Below, piece by piece: positions 43,706-51,343 of a DNA stretch of 64,000 nucleotides. Made by a program: the position numbers and the translations under genes. The notes under the pieces are model-generated. The model worked only from the letters and a program-made list of their open reading frames with translations, was not told the DNA's origin and ran no database searches. The stretch lies in contig JAHBVY010000001.1 in the NCBI GenBank assembly GCA_019637265.1, positions 496,001 through 560,000 of the forward strand. Direction: 5' to 3'. Within the stretch, counting starts at the first letter, position 1; every line of letters starts with the position of its first letter. The stretch comes from Polyangiaceae bacterium (GTDB lineage: Bacteria > Myxococcota_A > Polyangia > Polyangiales > Polyangiaceae).

Positions 43706-44710
43706 TCAACGAGCGTCGCTGCTCGATGCCGCAGCGACGCTCGGCTTCACGCGCTCGACGAAGCCGCGGAAGAGCCAGCCAAACTGACCGAGGGTGTCAC
43801 CGTAGAACACGCTGGTGCGCGGGATGGCGCCGAGGTGCGCGCTGCCGAAGGCGATCGGTGCGCCGGTGGCGGTGAACGCCGCCTCGTAGCCGGCGCTGAG
43901 CACGTGGTCGCGCACCCGCGAGTTCAGGGAGCCGAGCGGGTAGTAGTAGACGCGCGGCGTCACCCCGAGGCGCTGCTCGAGGAGCTCTCGAGAGCGCTCG
44001 AGCTCTTCGTCCAGTAGCCGTCGCGAGACGTTGGCGAGGCCGCGGTGGCGGTGACCATGGCTCGCTATCTCCACCAGGCCCGAGGCGAGCATCTCCTCGA
44101 TCTGCGGCCAACGCATCGCCTCGCGATGCCGCTCCTCCACCAGCGCCGTGGTGATGCCGAGCGAGAACGGCACCCCGAGCTCGCGCAGGATGGGCCAGGC
44201 CTTGCTGTAGACGCTCGCCATTCCATCGTCGATGGTGATGACGGCGACCCGGCGCGGCAGCCTCAGCTCGCCGCGCAGGAAGCGGACCAGCTGGCTCGGC
44301 CACACCGCCTCCACCTGGTTCTCGCGCAGCCACACCATTTGCTCACGGAAATGGCGACTGGCGACGCTGAGCGGATCTTTGCCGCGGTCGAAGCCGTGGT
44401 AGAGCAGCACCACCGCGCGCGTCTCGCCCACGTCGACCACCGGTTCACGGAAGCGGGGGCCTGCGTCGGCCGCCGGGGTGGGCTCAGCGCTCGGCGCGTC
44501 AGCCGTAGCGCCGGGCGCACCGGCGGCGGCGGCGCCAGGCGCGTCGGCTGTGGCGTCTGGCGTCGCGGGGTCGGGCTCGGTGTCTGGGGCTCGAGGCGCC
44601 TCGGCGGGCGCGCTGGCGCGGATCGCCAGGGCGGGTGCCTCCGCCGCAGGGGGCGGCTGATTCGCGCTGCAAGCGAGCAGCGCCACCGACGCGAGGAGCG
44701 AGAATCGCAT
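43706..44710 (-). CDS. polysaccharide deacetylase lipoprotein
   Basis: 334 residues. MRFSLLASVALLACSAN is a lipoprotein signal peptide (lipobox Cys 14). Residues ~18-85 are an Ala/Pro/Thr linker with TADAPGA repeats. The NodB-like catalytic domain has AVVLLYHGFDRG, VAVITIDDGMASVYSKAWPIL with the metal/base Asp pair, and IASHGHRHRG with the metal-binding His pair, then RVYYYPLGSLN. It would remove acetyl groups from an envelope or extracellular polysaccharide (chitin-like, peptidoglycan or PNAG). It is convergent with the receiver-DUF4388 gene and downstream of the ABC permease on the same strand. Confidence 0.88.
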   Translation of the reverse strand: MRFSLLASVALLACSANQPPPAAEAPALAIRASAPAEAPRAPDTEPDPATPDATADAPGAAAAGAPGATADAPSAEPTPAADAGPRFREPVVDVGETRAVVLLYHGFDRGKDPLSVASRHFREQMVWLRENQVEAVWPSQLVRFLRGELRLPRRVAVITIDDGMASVYSKAWPILRELGVPFSLGITTALVEERHREAMRWPQIEEMLASGLVEIASHGHRHRGLANVSRRLLDEELERSRELLEQRLGVTPRVYYYPLGSLNSRVRDHVLSAGYEAAFTATGAPIAFGSAHLGAIPRTSVFYGDTLGQFGWLFRGFVERVKPSVAAASSSDAR

Positions 44711-44760
44711 CTCACGAGGCTAGCCGAGCCCCCACGGCGCGGCCCAGTTCAGGGGTCGGC

Positions 44761-45747
44761 TCAGCGCCGCACCCGTGGATCCAATGCGACGTAGGAGGCG
44801 TCCACCAGCAGGTTCGAGACCACCACCGCGACCGAGAACAGCAGCACCACCGCCACCACCACCGGCCCGTCGCGATCGAAGATGGCGTTGACGGTCAGGG
44901 TGCCGATGCCGGGCCAGCGGAAGATCCGCTCGGTCACGATCGCGCCGCCCACCAGGCTCCCCACGTTCATGCCGATCACGGTGACGAGCGGCACCAAAGC
45001 GTTCCTCAGCGTGTGCTTGAACACCACCTGCCGCTCCGAGAGCCCCTTGGCGCGCGCCGTGCGCACGAAGTCGCTCTGGAGCAGCGTCAACATCTCGTCA
45101 CGCACCAGGCGCGTATAAAAAGCAGCGCCGTAGAGGCCCAGGGTGAGCGACGGTAGGAACGCCGAGCGCAAGATCTCGAGCTGGCTCTCTCCATAGCCAT
45201 CGAGCGGGAACCAGCCGAGCGTGCGCGCGAACAGGTGCTGGAGCAGGAGCCCCGTGAGGAAGGTGGGCGCGCTGATGCCCAGCAGGGTGAGCAGCACCGC
45301 GCCCCAATCGAACACCGTGTGCTTCCAGTACGCCGCCATCACCCCGAACAAGACGCCCAGCGCGACCTGGATCGCGAGCGCCAGGATCCCGACGAGCAGC
45401 GTTGGGCCGAGTGCCTTACCAATCAGGCTGACTACCGGCTGGCGCTTGAGGTAGCTCTCACCGAGGTCGAGGCCCACCGGTCCCCAGAACGCCGCGTTCG
45501 GGTGCTGCTCGGCGCTGCCGCCGAAGCGCAGCAGTCGGCCGAGGAAGCGCGCGTACTGGGTGGTGACCGGCTGATCGAGGCCGAGCTGATCGCGGATGAC
45601 TTGCACGTCGGCTGGCCGCGCTTGAGGCCCGGCGAGCACGCGCGCCGGATCCCCAGGGAGCCAGTTGAAGATGGCGAACGTGAGCGTCAGCACCGCCCAG
45701 ATCGTGAACACCGACCACAGGAGCCGCGTGGTGAGCCGCCTCAGCAC
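44761..45747 (-). CDS. ABC transporter permease, DppB/OppB/NikB family
   Basis: 328 residues from a GTG at 45747 (VLRRLTTRLLWSVFTIWAVLTLTFAIFNWLPGDPA), the classical N-terminus of this family. It has six predicted membrane helices, and the EAA-type cytoplasmic loop is LQSDFVRTARAKGLSERQVVFKHTLRNAL. The start overlaps the last base of the solute-binding-protein stop codon (TAGTG), so it is the third gene of a dppC-type, binding protein, dppB-type operon. No ATPase gene is present on either side. The cargo is unknown: peptides, nickel or other small ligands. Confidence 0.9.
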   Translation of the reverse strand: MLRRLTTRLLWSVFTIWAVLTLTFAIFNWLPGDPARVLAGPQARPADVQVIRDQLGLDQPVTTQYARFLGRLLRFGGSAEQHPNAAFWGPVGLDLGESYLKRQPVVSLIGKALGPTLLVGILALAIQVALGVLFGVMAAYWKHTVFDWGAVLLTLLGISAPTFLTGLLLQHLFARTLGWFPLDGYGESQLEILRSAFLPSLTLGLYGAAFYTRLVRDEMLTLLQSDFVRTARAKGLSERQVVFKHTLRNALVPLVTVIGMNVGSLVGGAIVTERIFRWPGIGTLTVNAIFDRDGPVVVAVVLLFSVAVVVSNLLVDASYVALDPRVRR

Positions 45748-47669
45748 TAGCGTGACCTCCAGGCGCCGGGACCACGGAGACCCAGGCGTGGGCGGGTGTG
45801 CAGGCCGAAGCTCGCGGGCAGCGCGCCGGCGAGGCAGCCACGCGCGCCTCCCGGCACCAGGCAGGCGTGCTGCTCTTTTCGTGACCTGTCCAGCCAAACC
45901 CCCCGCACGTGCTGGGTCAAGATCGGGTGCGGGCGGTAGCCATGAACATAAGGTTGGCTGACTTCAAGGTAGCGCTGGGTGTGGATCATCACCCACGGCG
46001 CCTCCTCCGCCACAATAGCCTCCGCGCGGCGGTACAGCGCGCGGCGCTCGTCACCGCTCGGGTTGCCGCGGGCGCGCACCATCAACTGATCGAGCTCGGC
46101 GTTGCTGAAAAATGCGTTATTTTGGCTGTTTTCTTCGGCGATGGCGCCCGTCGTCAGGGTGGATTCGAAGAAGTTGCTCGCCTCCGGGAAGTCCGGGTGC
46201 CAGCCGGTGGTGCCCATCACCGCGCCGCCGCGCCGGCCGGCCAGCGCTTGGTAAGTTGGCCAGCCTACGAGCTTCAGGCGCAGCCGCAGGCCAATCTTCG
46301 CCAGCTGCTGCTGAAGTAGCTCGCCCACCTGTTGACCGAAGGAGTCCACCAGGCAAAGGTAGTCGATGGGGTGGGGGTAGCCGCCTTCGCCCGTCGCCGG
46401 GTCATAGGGGTAACCCGCGAGGCGCATCTCCTCGAGCGCCTGCGCGAGGTCGTGGCGCTGGGCGGGGTAGCCCGGCTCGCTCGGGATGACGATGTCCGGC
46501 ACCAGCTTGTACTGCGGCACGATCTGCCCCGGGCGGATCATGGCGATGTGCTCGCGGTTCACCGCGAAGGCGACGGCGCGGCGGAGGTGACGGTCGTTGA
46601 ACGGCGGCCGCTCGGTGTTCATGAAGGAGCCGAACACCGTGTTCGGTGGTGACCACTCACCGAGCGGCGCCCAGCGCGGATCCGCGCGGAGACGGGTGAC
46701 GTCCGAGCGCCCCAGCTCGCGCACGTAGTCGAGCTCACCGCTCTCCAGCTTGTAACGCTGGGTGAAGGGCTGCACCAAGAGCTGCCAATGCACGGCGTCC
46801 AGGTACGGCTGCCCTGGCACGTAGTAGCCCTCGTGGCGCGTGAGCTCGATGGTGCGGTCGGGCTCGTAGCGGGCGAGCTTGAACGGGCCGGCGCCGCAGG
46901 CGGTGTTCCCCGCTTCCCGCGTGTAGCGGTCCCCCGCCGAGCGACACAGCGGCGCCACCAGCTGGAGCGCCAGCACGTGCAGGAAGGTGGAGTCCGGCTC
47001 GCTCAGGCGCACGTGCACGCGGTATTTGCCCTCCGCGCGCACCCCGAGCTCGGTGCTCTTGCCGCCGCGGTAGTCAGCGAACCCCTCTATCCGGTCGTAG
47101 AAGCTGGCGGGGCTCGGCGTGTCCGGGTGCAGGGTGCGGCGGAAGGTGCGCACCACGTCCTCCGCGCTGAGCTCGCTGCCGTCGTGCATCAGCACGCCGC
47201 GGCGCAGATCGAAGCGGTAATCCAGGCCGTCCGGCGACACCTGGTAGCGCTCGGCCAGCTGCGGAATGAGCTCACCCTCCGCGTCGTAGGTCAGCAAGGT
47301 GTCGAACAAGAGCCCGCCCACCGCGGCGTTGGTGGTGGTGAAGCCGACCGCCGGGTCCAGCGTGCGCACGCTGGTGAAAAATGCCGTGCGGAAAACACCG
47401 CCGCGCTGGGGTGGCCCTGCGCGGCGCTCGCCGATGGGTGGCGCGAGCTCGCGGCTGCAGCCGGTGAGCGCCAGCAAGCAGAGCAGCGTGGCTTGGAGGC
47501 CCCGCGCGCACCCGAGTCGTGCTCGCAGGATAGAATTTCCTTGTGGAAATTTATGCGGCTTCGCCAGCGCCGCGCTGTGGACAGGCTTCCTGGCCAGCGT
47601 CCCGCTCGGGGCAGCTGGGCTCACCGAAGGCCTCCCGGCGCCTTCACTCGTGCTTCGGGTCGAGCACAT
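45747..47669 (-). CDS. extracellular solute-binding lipoprotein, family 5 (peptide/nickel type)
   Basis: 640 residues as drawn; the mature protein starts after the lipobox (LLCLLALTGCSRE, Cys ~71). Family-5 landmarks are TLDPAVGFTTTNAAVGGLLFDTLLTYDAEGELIPQLAERY, RFDLRRGVLMHDGSELSAEDVVRTF, GAGPFKLARYEPDRTIELTRHEGYY and RRAVAFAVNREHIAM. Two oddities stand out. The only ATG is 50 codons before the signal peptide and overlaps the upstream permease gene; an AT-rich inverted repeat lies in between, so the true start is probably non-standard near 47530. The C-terminus runs ~50 residues beyond the usual end (VWLDRSRK) in Arg/Gly/Leu-rich sequence. It is flanked by its permeases. Confidence 0.85.
   Translation of the reverse strand: MCSTRSTSEGAGRPSVSPAAPSGTLARKPVHSAALAKPHKFPQGNSILRARLGCARGLQATLLCLLALTGCSRELAPPIGERRAGPPQRGGVFRTAFFTSVRTLDPAVGFTTTNAAVGGLLFDTLLTYDAEGELIPQLAERYQVSPDGLDYRFDLRRGVLMHDGSELSAEDVVRTFRRTLHPDTPSPASFYDRIEGFADYRGGKSTELGVRAEGKYRVHVRLSEPDSTFLHVLALQLVAPLCRSAGDRYTREAGNTACGAGPFKLARYEPDRTIELTRHEGYYVPGQPYLDAVHWQLLVQPFTQRYKLESGELDYVRELGRSDVTRLRADPRWAPLGEWSPPNTVFGSFMNTERPPFNDRHLRRAVAFAVNREHIAMIRPGQIVPQYKLVPDIVIPSEPGYPAQRHDLAQALEEMRLAGYPYDPATGEGGYPHPIDYLCLVDSFGQQVGELLQQQLAKIGLRLRLKLVGWPTYQALAGRRGGAVMGTTGWHPDFPEASNFFESTLTTGAIAEENSQNNAFFSNAELDQLMVRARGNPSGDERRALYRRAEAIVAEEAPWVMIHTQRYLEVSQPYVHGYRPHPILTQHVRGVWLDRSRKEQHACLVPGGARGCLAGALPASFGLHTRPRLGLRGPGAWRSR
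47534..47551. promoter_or_regulatory. AT-rich inverted repeat upstream of the binding-protein signal peptide
   Basis: AATTTCC-TTGT-GGAAATT, a perfect 7-bp dyad in DNA that is otherwise ~70% GC. It sits between the permease stop codon and the signal-peptide codons, where a promoter/operator or mRNA hairpin would be expected. Confidence 0.5.
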
Positions 47670-48507
47670 CGCGCAGCCCCTCCCCCAGCAGGTTGAAGCC
47701 CAGCACGCTGAGCAAGATCATGACGCCGGGCGCCACCACCATCAGCGGGCGCTCCGCGATGGCGCTCTGGCCCTCTTGCAGCATCCTGCCCCAGGTGGCG
47801 GTCGGCGGCGGCAGCCCCACCTGGAGGTAGCTCAGCACGCTCTCGGCGATGATCATGGCGGCCACGTGCGCCGTCGCGATCACCACCAGGGTGCTCAGCA
47901 CGTTGGGGAGCAGGTGGCGCCGGGCGATGCCGAGCTCCGTTTGCCCCAGCGCGCGCGCCGCCTCGATGAACTCCACGCTCCGGAGCTGGATCACCTTGCT
48001 GCGGATCACGCGGGCGGTGCCGAACCAGCTGGTGAGCCCCAGCACCGCGAGCAGCGTGGTCAGCGTGACGTCGCCGAGCGCCACCCCCAGCGCCATCACC
48101 AGCACCAAGTAAGGCAAGCTGAGCCCCACGTCGACCAGCCGCATCAGGCCCTGATCGACCCAGCCATGGCGGCGCTCCGCCGTCCAACCGGCGACGAGCC
48201 CGACCAAGAGGCCCACGCCGGCGCTGAGCAGCGTGGCCACGAAGCCAATCGCGAGCGAGATCCGCGCGCCGTGCGCCAGCCGGCTCAGCTGATCGCGCAG
48301 CAGGTTGTCCACCCCCAGGAGGTGCGCGGCGCTCGGCCCTACCGGGCTGCCGTCGACGTCAGTGCCTGTGACGAAATCGCTGAGGTTGGGATCGAAGCGC
48401 ACGCACCAGGGCCCGACGAGGGCGAACAGCACCAAGAGCGCCACCAGCAGCGCGCCGATCACCGCGCCGCGGTTCGAGCCGAAGCGCTGCCAAGCCGAGC
48501 GGTGCAT
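47644..48507 (-). CDS. ABC transporter permease, DppC/OppC/NikC family
   Basis: 287 residues. The N-terminus SAWQRFGSNRGAVIGALLVALLVLFALVGPW matches the family, and HLLGVDNLLRDQLSRLAHGARISL is the hallmark segment before helix 2. The cytoplasmic EAA-type loop is VEFIEAARALGQTELGIARRHLLPN. The C-terminal GFNLLGEGLRDVLDPK is the usual family ending. First gene of the importer operon. The ATG at 48507 is followed downstream by the binding protein. ATP-hydrolysing partners must be encoded elsewhere. Confidence 0.92.
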   Translation of the reverse strand: MHRSAWQRFGSNRGAVIGALLVALLVLFALVGPWCVRFDPNLSDFVTGTDVDGSPVGPSAAHLLGVDNLLRDQLSRLAHGARISLAIGFVATLLSAGVGLLVGLVAGWTAERRHGWVDQGLMRLVDVGLSLPYLVLVMALGVALGDVTLTTLLAVLGLTSWFGTARVIRSKVIQLRSVEFIEAARALGQTELGIARRHLLPNVLSTLVVIATAHVAAMIIAESVLSYLQVGLPPPTATWGRMLQEGQSAIAERPLMVVAPGVMILLSVLGFNLLGEGLRDVLDPKHE

Positions 48508-48568
48508 CGGCCTTCATGAGTAGCCCGGACGTGCGTCCCGGCGCAATCACCTCGGGGGGCGGGGGTTT

Positions 48569-48587
48569 GGGGTTGGACGGCACCGCG
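48569..48587 (+). repeat. dispersed 19-bp element, copy 4
   Basis: Exact GGGGTTGGACGGCACCGCG, preceded by a run of G-tracts from 48554 (G6, G5, TTT, G4) that could form a G-quadruplex. Lies between the hydrolase stop codon and the importer operon. Confidence 0.85.
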
Positions 48588-48634
48588 TTGAGCAGCATCT
48601 GGGAGCGGACCCGCTGCGTCTACCGGGTGCTGCT

Positions 48635-49474
48635 CTAATAGAGACTCGGGCGCTCGGCGCGGAGGAAGCGCGCGAGCACGCGGGACAGCTCCTTGGGGCG
48701 CTCCTCCTGCGGGGAGTGACCCGAGTCCATCAGCTCGAAGCCGGCGCCGTGGAGGGTGCGGCTCAGCTTCTGACCGAAGCCGCTCGGGCACAGCGGATCG
48801 TGGCGACCCCACACGACGAGCGACGGCACCTGCACGCGCGCGGTGTCGGCGATGATGCCGCGGGTGTCCTGCGTCGCGCGCAGGGTGGCGAGCGCGCTGC
48901 CGCGCGCCGCGGGGGTGTTGAAGCAGTCGTAGTAGTGATCGACGCGGGCGGGATCGAGGGAGGCTTGGTGCGTGAGCTTCTCGCGGAAGTAGGAGCGGAA
49001 GCTGGTGCGCCCGAACAGCTGCTTGAACAAGAGGCCGCCGACCAGCGGCACCGACGCGAGGCGCCGGCTGTAGTCGCCGCTGGTGGTGAACGCCGCCGGG
49101 TTGATCAACACCAGCCGCGAGACCAGCTCGGCGTGGCGCGCCGCGACGGCGATGGCGACGGCGCCGCCCAAGCCGTGCCCCACCAGCGCCGCGCGCCCGA
49201 CGCCGAGCCCCGCGTACAGGCCCGCGATGCAGTCGGCGAAGGCGTCGAAGTTGTAGGAGAAGCGGCTCGGCGGTGGCTTCTCACTCTCGCCGAATCCGGG
49301 CAAATCAGGCGCGATCACGCGGAAGTCTTCGCTCAGCTCCGGCGTGATGTGGCTCCAGGTGAGGTGATCCATGAACAGCCCGTGCAGGAGCACGACGGGG
49401 CTGCCCGAGCCGGTGTCCATCACGCGCAGGCGCGCCCCGCTCACGGTGACGTCTCGATAACGAGCCTCGAGCAT
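48635..49474 (-). CDS. alpha/beta-hydrolase-fold protein with Gly in place of the nucleophile
   Basis: 279 residues from the ATG at 49474. Oxyanion-hole segment VVLLHGLFMDHLTWS, cap region, acid segment VVWGRHDPLCP and terminal His in LMDSGHSPQEE are all classical. The nucleophile elbow reads ALVGHGLGGAVAIA. Where hydrolases have G-x-S-x-G, residue 101 is Gly (codon GGC, one base from AGC Ser), so the triad lacks its nucleophile. It may be a non-hydrolytic member or a binding protein. It is divergent from the MerR-like gene across a dyad-rich region. Longer starts upstream would cross those dyads. Confidence 0.85.
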   Translation of the reverse strand: MLEARYRDVTVSGARLRVMDTGSGSPVVLLHGLFMDHLTWSHITPELSEDFRVIAPDLPGFGESEKPPPSRFSYNFDAFADCIAGLYAGLGVGRAALVGHGLGGAVAIAVAARHAELVSRLVLINPAAFTTSGDYSRRLASVPLVGGLLFKQLFGRTSFRSYFREKLTHQASLDPARVDHYYDCFNTPAARGSALATLRATQDTRGIIADTARVQVPSLVVWGRHDPLCPSGFGQKLSRTLHGAGFELMDSGHSPQEERPKELSRVLARFLRAERPSLY

Positions 49475-49544
49475 GGAGCGCGAACCTAGTGGCGTGAGCT
49501 GGGCTCGGCAAGCGAGCGGCCAGCCCTGCATGGACATCGAACCA

Positions 49545-49613
49545 GCTCCATGGACATTCCATTGGTGTGACAATTCATGTCACACCGCGTGACGCAAACA
49601 GCGTCCATGGAGC
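49545..49613. promoter_or_regulatory. inner 23-bp palindrome flanked by an inverted GCTCCATGGAC pair
   Basis: The inner dyad GGTGTGACA-ATTCA-TGTCACACC at 49564-49586 is perfect. GCTCCATGGAC at 49545-49555 and its exact inverse GTCCATGGAGC at 49603-49613 bracket it. Likely operator for the divergent MerR-like regulator or another dimeric factor. Confidence 0.65.
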
Positions 49614-49651
49614 CGGATTGAGATCGCGCACAAATTTTCGTGCGTAAAGCG

Positions 49652-49682
49652 TTTGGAGCGCCTCTACTGAGTAGAATATATC
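49652..49682 (+). promoter_or_regulatory. candidate sigma-70-type promoter of the MerR-like gene
   Basis: TTGGAG, 18-bp spacer containing the palindrome CTACT-G-AGTAG (49664-49674), then TATATC. A dyad between -35 and -10 is where MerR-family activators bind. Eye-based call only. Confidence 0.4.
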
Positions 49683-49820
49683 GAACTCACGATGAGCGGG
49701 TGGCGCCCCAGCAGCGGGGCTCAGAGAGGGCTCGTGGTGGTTCGAGATGGTGGCAGCTCACGCCAGGTGGCGACAAATTCTCGTGAGGTCAGGGGCGCTG
49801 GCGTCTTGGCGGAGGGTGGT

Positions 49821-50366
49821 ATGAACCGCTTGGCGGCGCGTGAGAAGGAGCCCTGCCGTTTGGATGAGGCGGCGCTCTCGGAGCTCGAGTCGACCCACGC
49901 GGCCGGCCTCACCTCCTCGGAGATCCTCGCCTTGTTCGCCGAGCGCGGCGCGGCAATCAGTGAGGCGACCTTACGGAAGTACGTGCAGCTCGGTCTCTTG
50001 CCGCGCAGCGTGCGGGTGGGGCGCAAGGGCAAGCACCAGGGCTCACAAGGGGTCTACCCGGCGAGCGTGGTGCGGCAAATCCAGGTCATCAAAGACATGA
50101 TGGCGGAGAGCTACACCATCGAGCAGATCCAGCGTGAGTTCCTGTTCATGCGCGGCGATTTGGATCAGCTGACCCGCACCTTGGGCAGCCTGTTTCAGAC
50201 GCTCGACCGCGTGATGGACGAGCGGCGGACGGATCCGGTGGCGGCGCTCGCGGAGCGCGACGTGCTCGAGGCGCGGGGCCTCGGGGCTCGCCTGGTGGAG
50301 CGGCTGACGCAGGTGGAGCAGCGGCTCACGTCGCGCGCGAAGATTCAAGGAGTGCTGAGCTCCTGA
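49821..50366 (+). CDS. MerR-like helix-turn-helix regulator
   Basis: 181 residues from the ATG at 49821, preceded by GGAGGGTGGT; longer forms upstream lack similarity and would run back towards the operator region. The N-terminal ~90 residues have a winged-helix pattern close to the MerR family: GLTSSEILALFAERGAAISEATLRKYVQLGLLP, then GVYPASVVRQIQVIKDMMAESYTIEQIQREFLF. A C-terminal coiled coil follows (LTRTLGSLFQTLDRVMDERR; GARLVERLTQVEQRL). No effector domain or metal-binding Cys is present. The gene's own divergent promoter carries strong dyads, so autoregulation is likely. It is upstream of the sigma-4 protein on the same strand (219-bp gap with two hairpins). Confidence 0.8.
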   Translation: MNRLAAREKEPCRLDEAALSELESTHAAGLTSSEILALFAERGAAISEATLRKYVQLGLLPRSVRVGRKGKHQGSQGVYPASVVRQIQVIKDMMAESYTIEQIQREFLFMRGDLDQLTRTLGSLFQTLDRVMDERRTDPVAALAERDVLEARGLGARLVERLTQVEQRLTSRAKIQGVLSS

Positions 50367-50444
50367 GCGGGCTCTGATTCGTTTCTGGGTGGGGCTTATT
50401 TCTGTGCGGATCGATTGAATAGGCGCGAGAGCGCGGGTAGGCGG

Positions 50445-50481
50445 GTCACGGCGACGTCGTGACGACAGGGGAGCGCCCCTG
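50445..50481 (+). promoter_or_regulatory. two adjacent hairpins in the leader of the sigma-4 gene
   Basis: GTCACG / CGTGAC around a 7-base loop, then CAGGGG / CCCCTG around AGCG, separated by two bases. Neither is followed by a T-run; a structured 5' leader is the simplest reading. Confidence 0.4.
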
Positions 50482-50584
50482 GTCGAGCAGGCAGGCATGC
50501 GGAGGTCGCGCGTTCGGGCAGGTCCTGAACGCGCTCGGGACAGGTGCGCGCTGCGCACCAGAGCTGTGGAGCGAAGGTGACTGT

Positions 50585-51265
50585 ATGAACACGGCGGCAG
50601 AACAGGAGAGCGGGCTGGCGACGCCGGTCTCGTCGACGGAGCAAGAGAAGGAGATCACCCGGGAGCAGCGGCGCTCGCGCCGTAAGCGCGACGTGCGCGC
50701 GCGCACCATCAGCGTGAAGCGGATGACCAAGCGCGAGCTCGAGATCGGGCGGCTCCTCTACCCGGAGACGGACTACTGGAAGCCGAGGACGCGCTCGGAG
50801 TGCGTCGATGGGCCGCGTCCGTGCCCATTCGTCTCCTGCAAGCACCACCTGTACATCGATGTCTCGCAGCGCACCGGCGCGATCAAGCTCAACTTCCCAG
50901 ACCTGGAGGTGTGGGAGCTAGTCGATTCGTGCGCGCTCGACGTCGCCGATCGAGGAGGAACGACCTTGGAGGATGTAGGGGCGATCATGAACCTGACGCG
51001 TGAGCGCATCCGTCAGGTGGAGGTCAAGGCGCTGGCCAAGATGGAGGCTCTGTCCGACATGGAGGCGCTGCGCGAGTACGTCGATGAGGGCCCCGTCGGG
51101 CGCCGCCGGCTGCCGAAGCTGAGCGCCGATGAGCTGGGCGGAGCGCGGGGGAGCGCCCGCGTCAGCGCCGACAACGACGTGGACGACGACGTGGATGAGG
51201 ACGACGTGGACGTCGAGCTCGACGCCGAGCGCGTCGTGGATCTGGGCGAGTTCGACGCCCTCTGA
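50585..51265 (+). CDS. stand-alone sigma-70 region 4 protein with Cys motif and acidic tail
   Basis: 226 residues from the ATG at 50585. An Arg/Lys-rich N-terminus ([21 protein letters not shown]) leads to a conserved-looking block with a [11 protein letters not shown]ys/His cluster at ~82-92, a possible metal site. The helix-turn-helix [28 protein letters not shown] at ~128-155 is a good sigma-70 region 4.2, including the RERIRQ recognition pattern. Regions 1-3 of a sigma factor are absent. The C-terminus is poly-acidic ([17 protein letters not shown]). It could act as a DNA-binding regulator, anti-/co-sigma or promoter-35 binder. The leader has two hairpins (50445-50463 and 50466-50481). 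Confidence 0.82.
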   Translation: MNTAAEQESGLATPVSSTEQEKEITREQRRSRRKRDVRARTISVKRMTKRELEIGRLLYPETDYWKPRTRSECVDGPRPCPFVSCKHHLYIDVSQRTGAIKLNFPDLEVWELVDSCALDVADRGGTTLEDVGAIMNLTRERIRQVEVKALAKMEALSDMEALREYVDEGPVGRRRLPKLSADELGGARGSARVSADNDVDDDVDEDDVDVELDAERVVDLGEFDAL

Positions 51266-51343
51266 GCGTCGCCACCGCTGCCCCACCTGAGCGGCTGCTC
51301 ACGCGTGATCGCTGAGCAGCCCCCCGCCGGGGCGGCAACACGA

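Larger units (their letters stand above)
49475..49820. promoter_or_regulatory. divergent promoter region with nested dyads
   Basis: The 346-bp gap between the hydrolase-fold gene (minus) and the MerR-like gene (plus) is unusually AT-rich for this genome. It contains the dyads described separately, a plausible plus-strand promoter (TTGGAG near 49652, TATATC near 49677), and two related CACAAATTTTCGTG / GACAAATTCTCGTG segments at ~49629 and ~49770. No gene is seen. Confidence 0.55.

Noticed and set aside
49564..49586. CRP/FNR-type operator
   Set aside because: TGTGA and TCACA half-sites are 9 bp apart, not 6, so it fits another dimeric regulator better.
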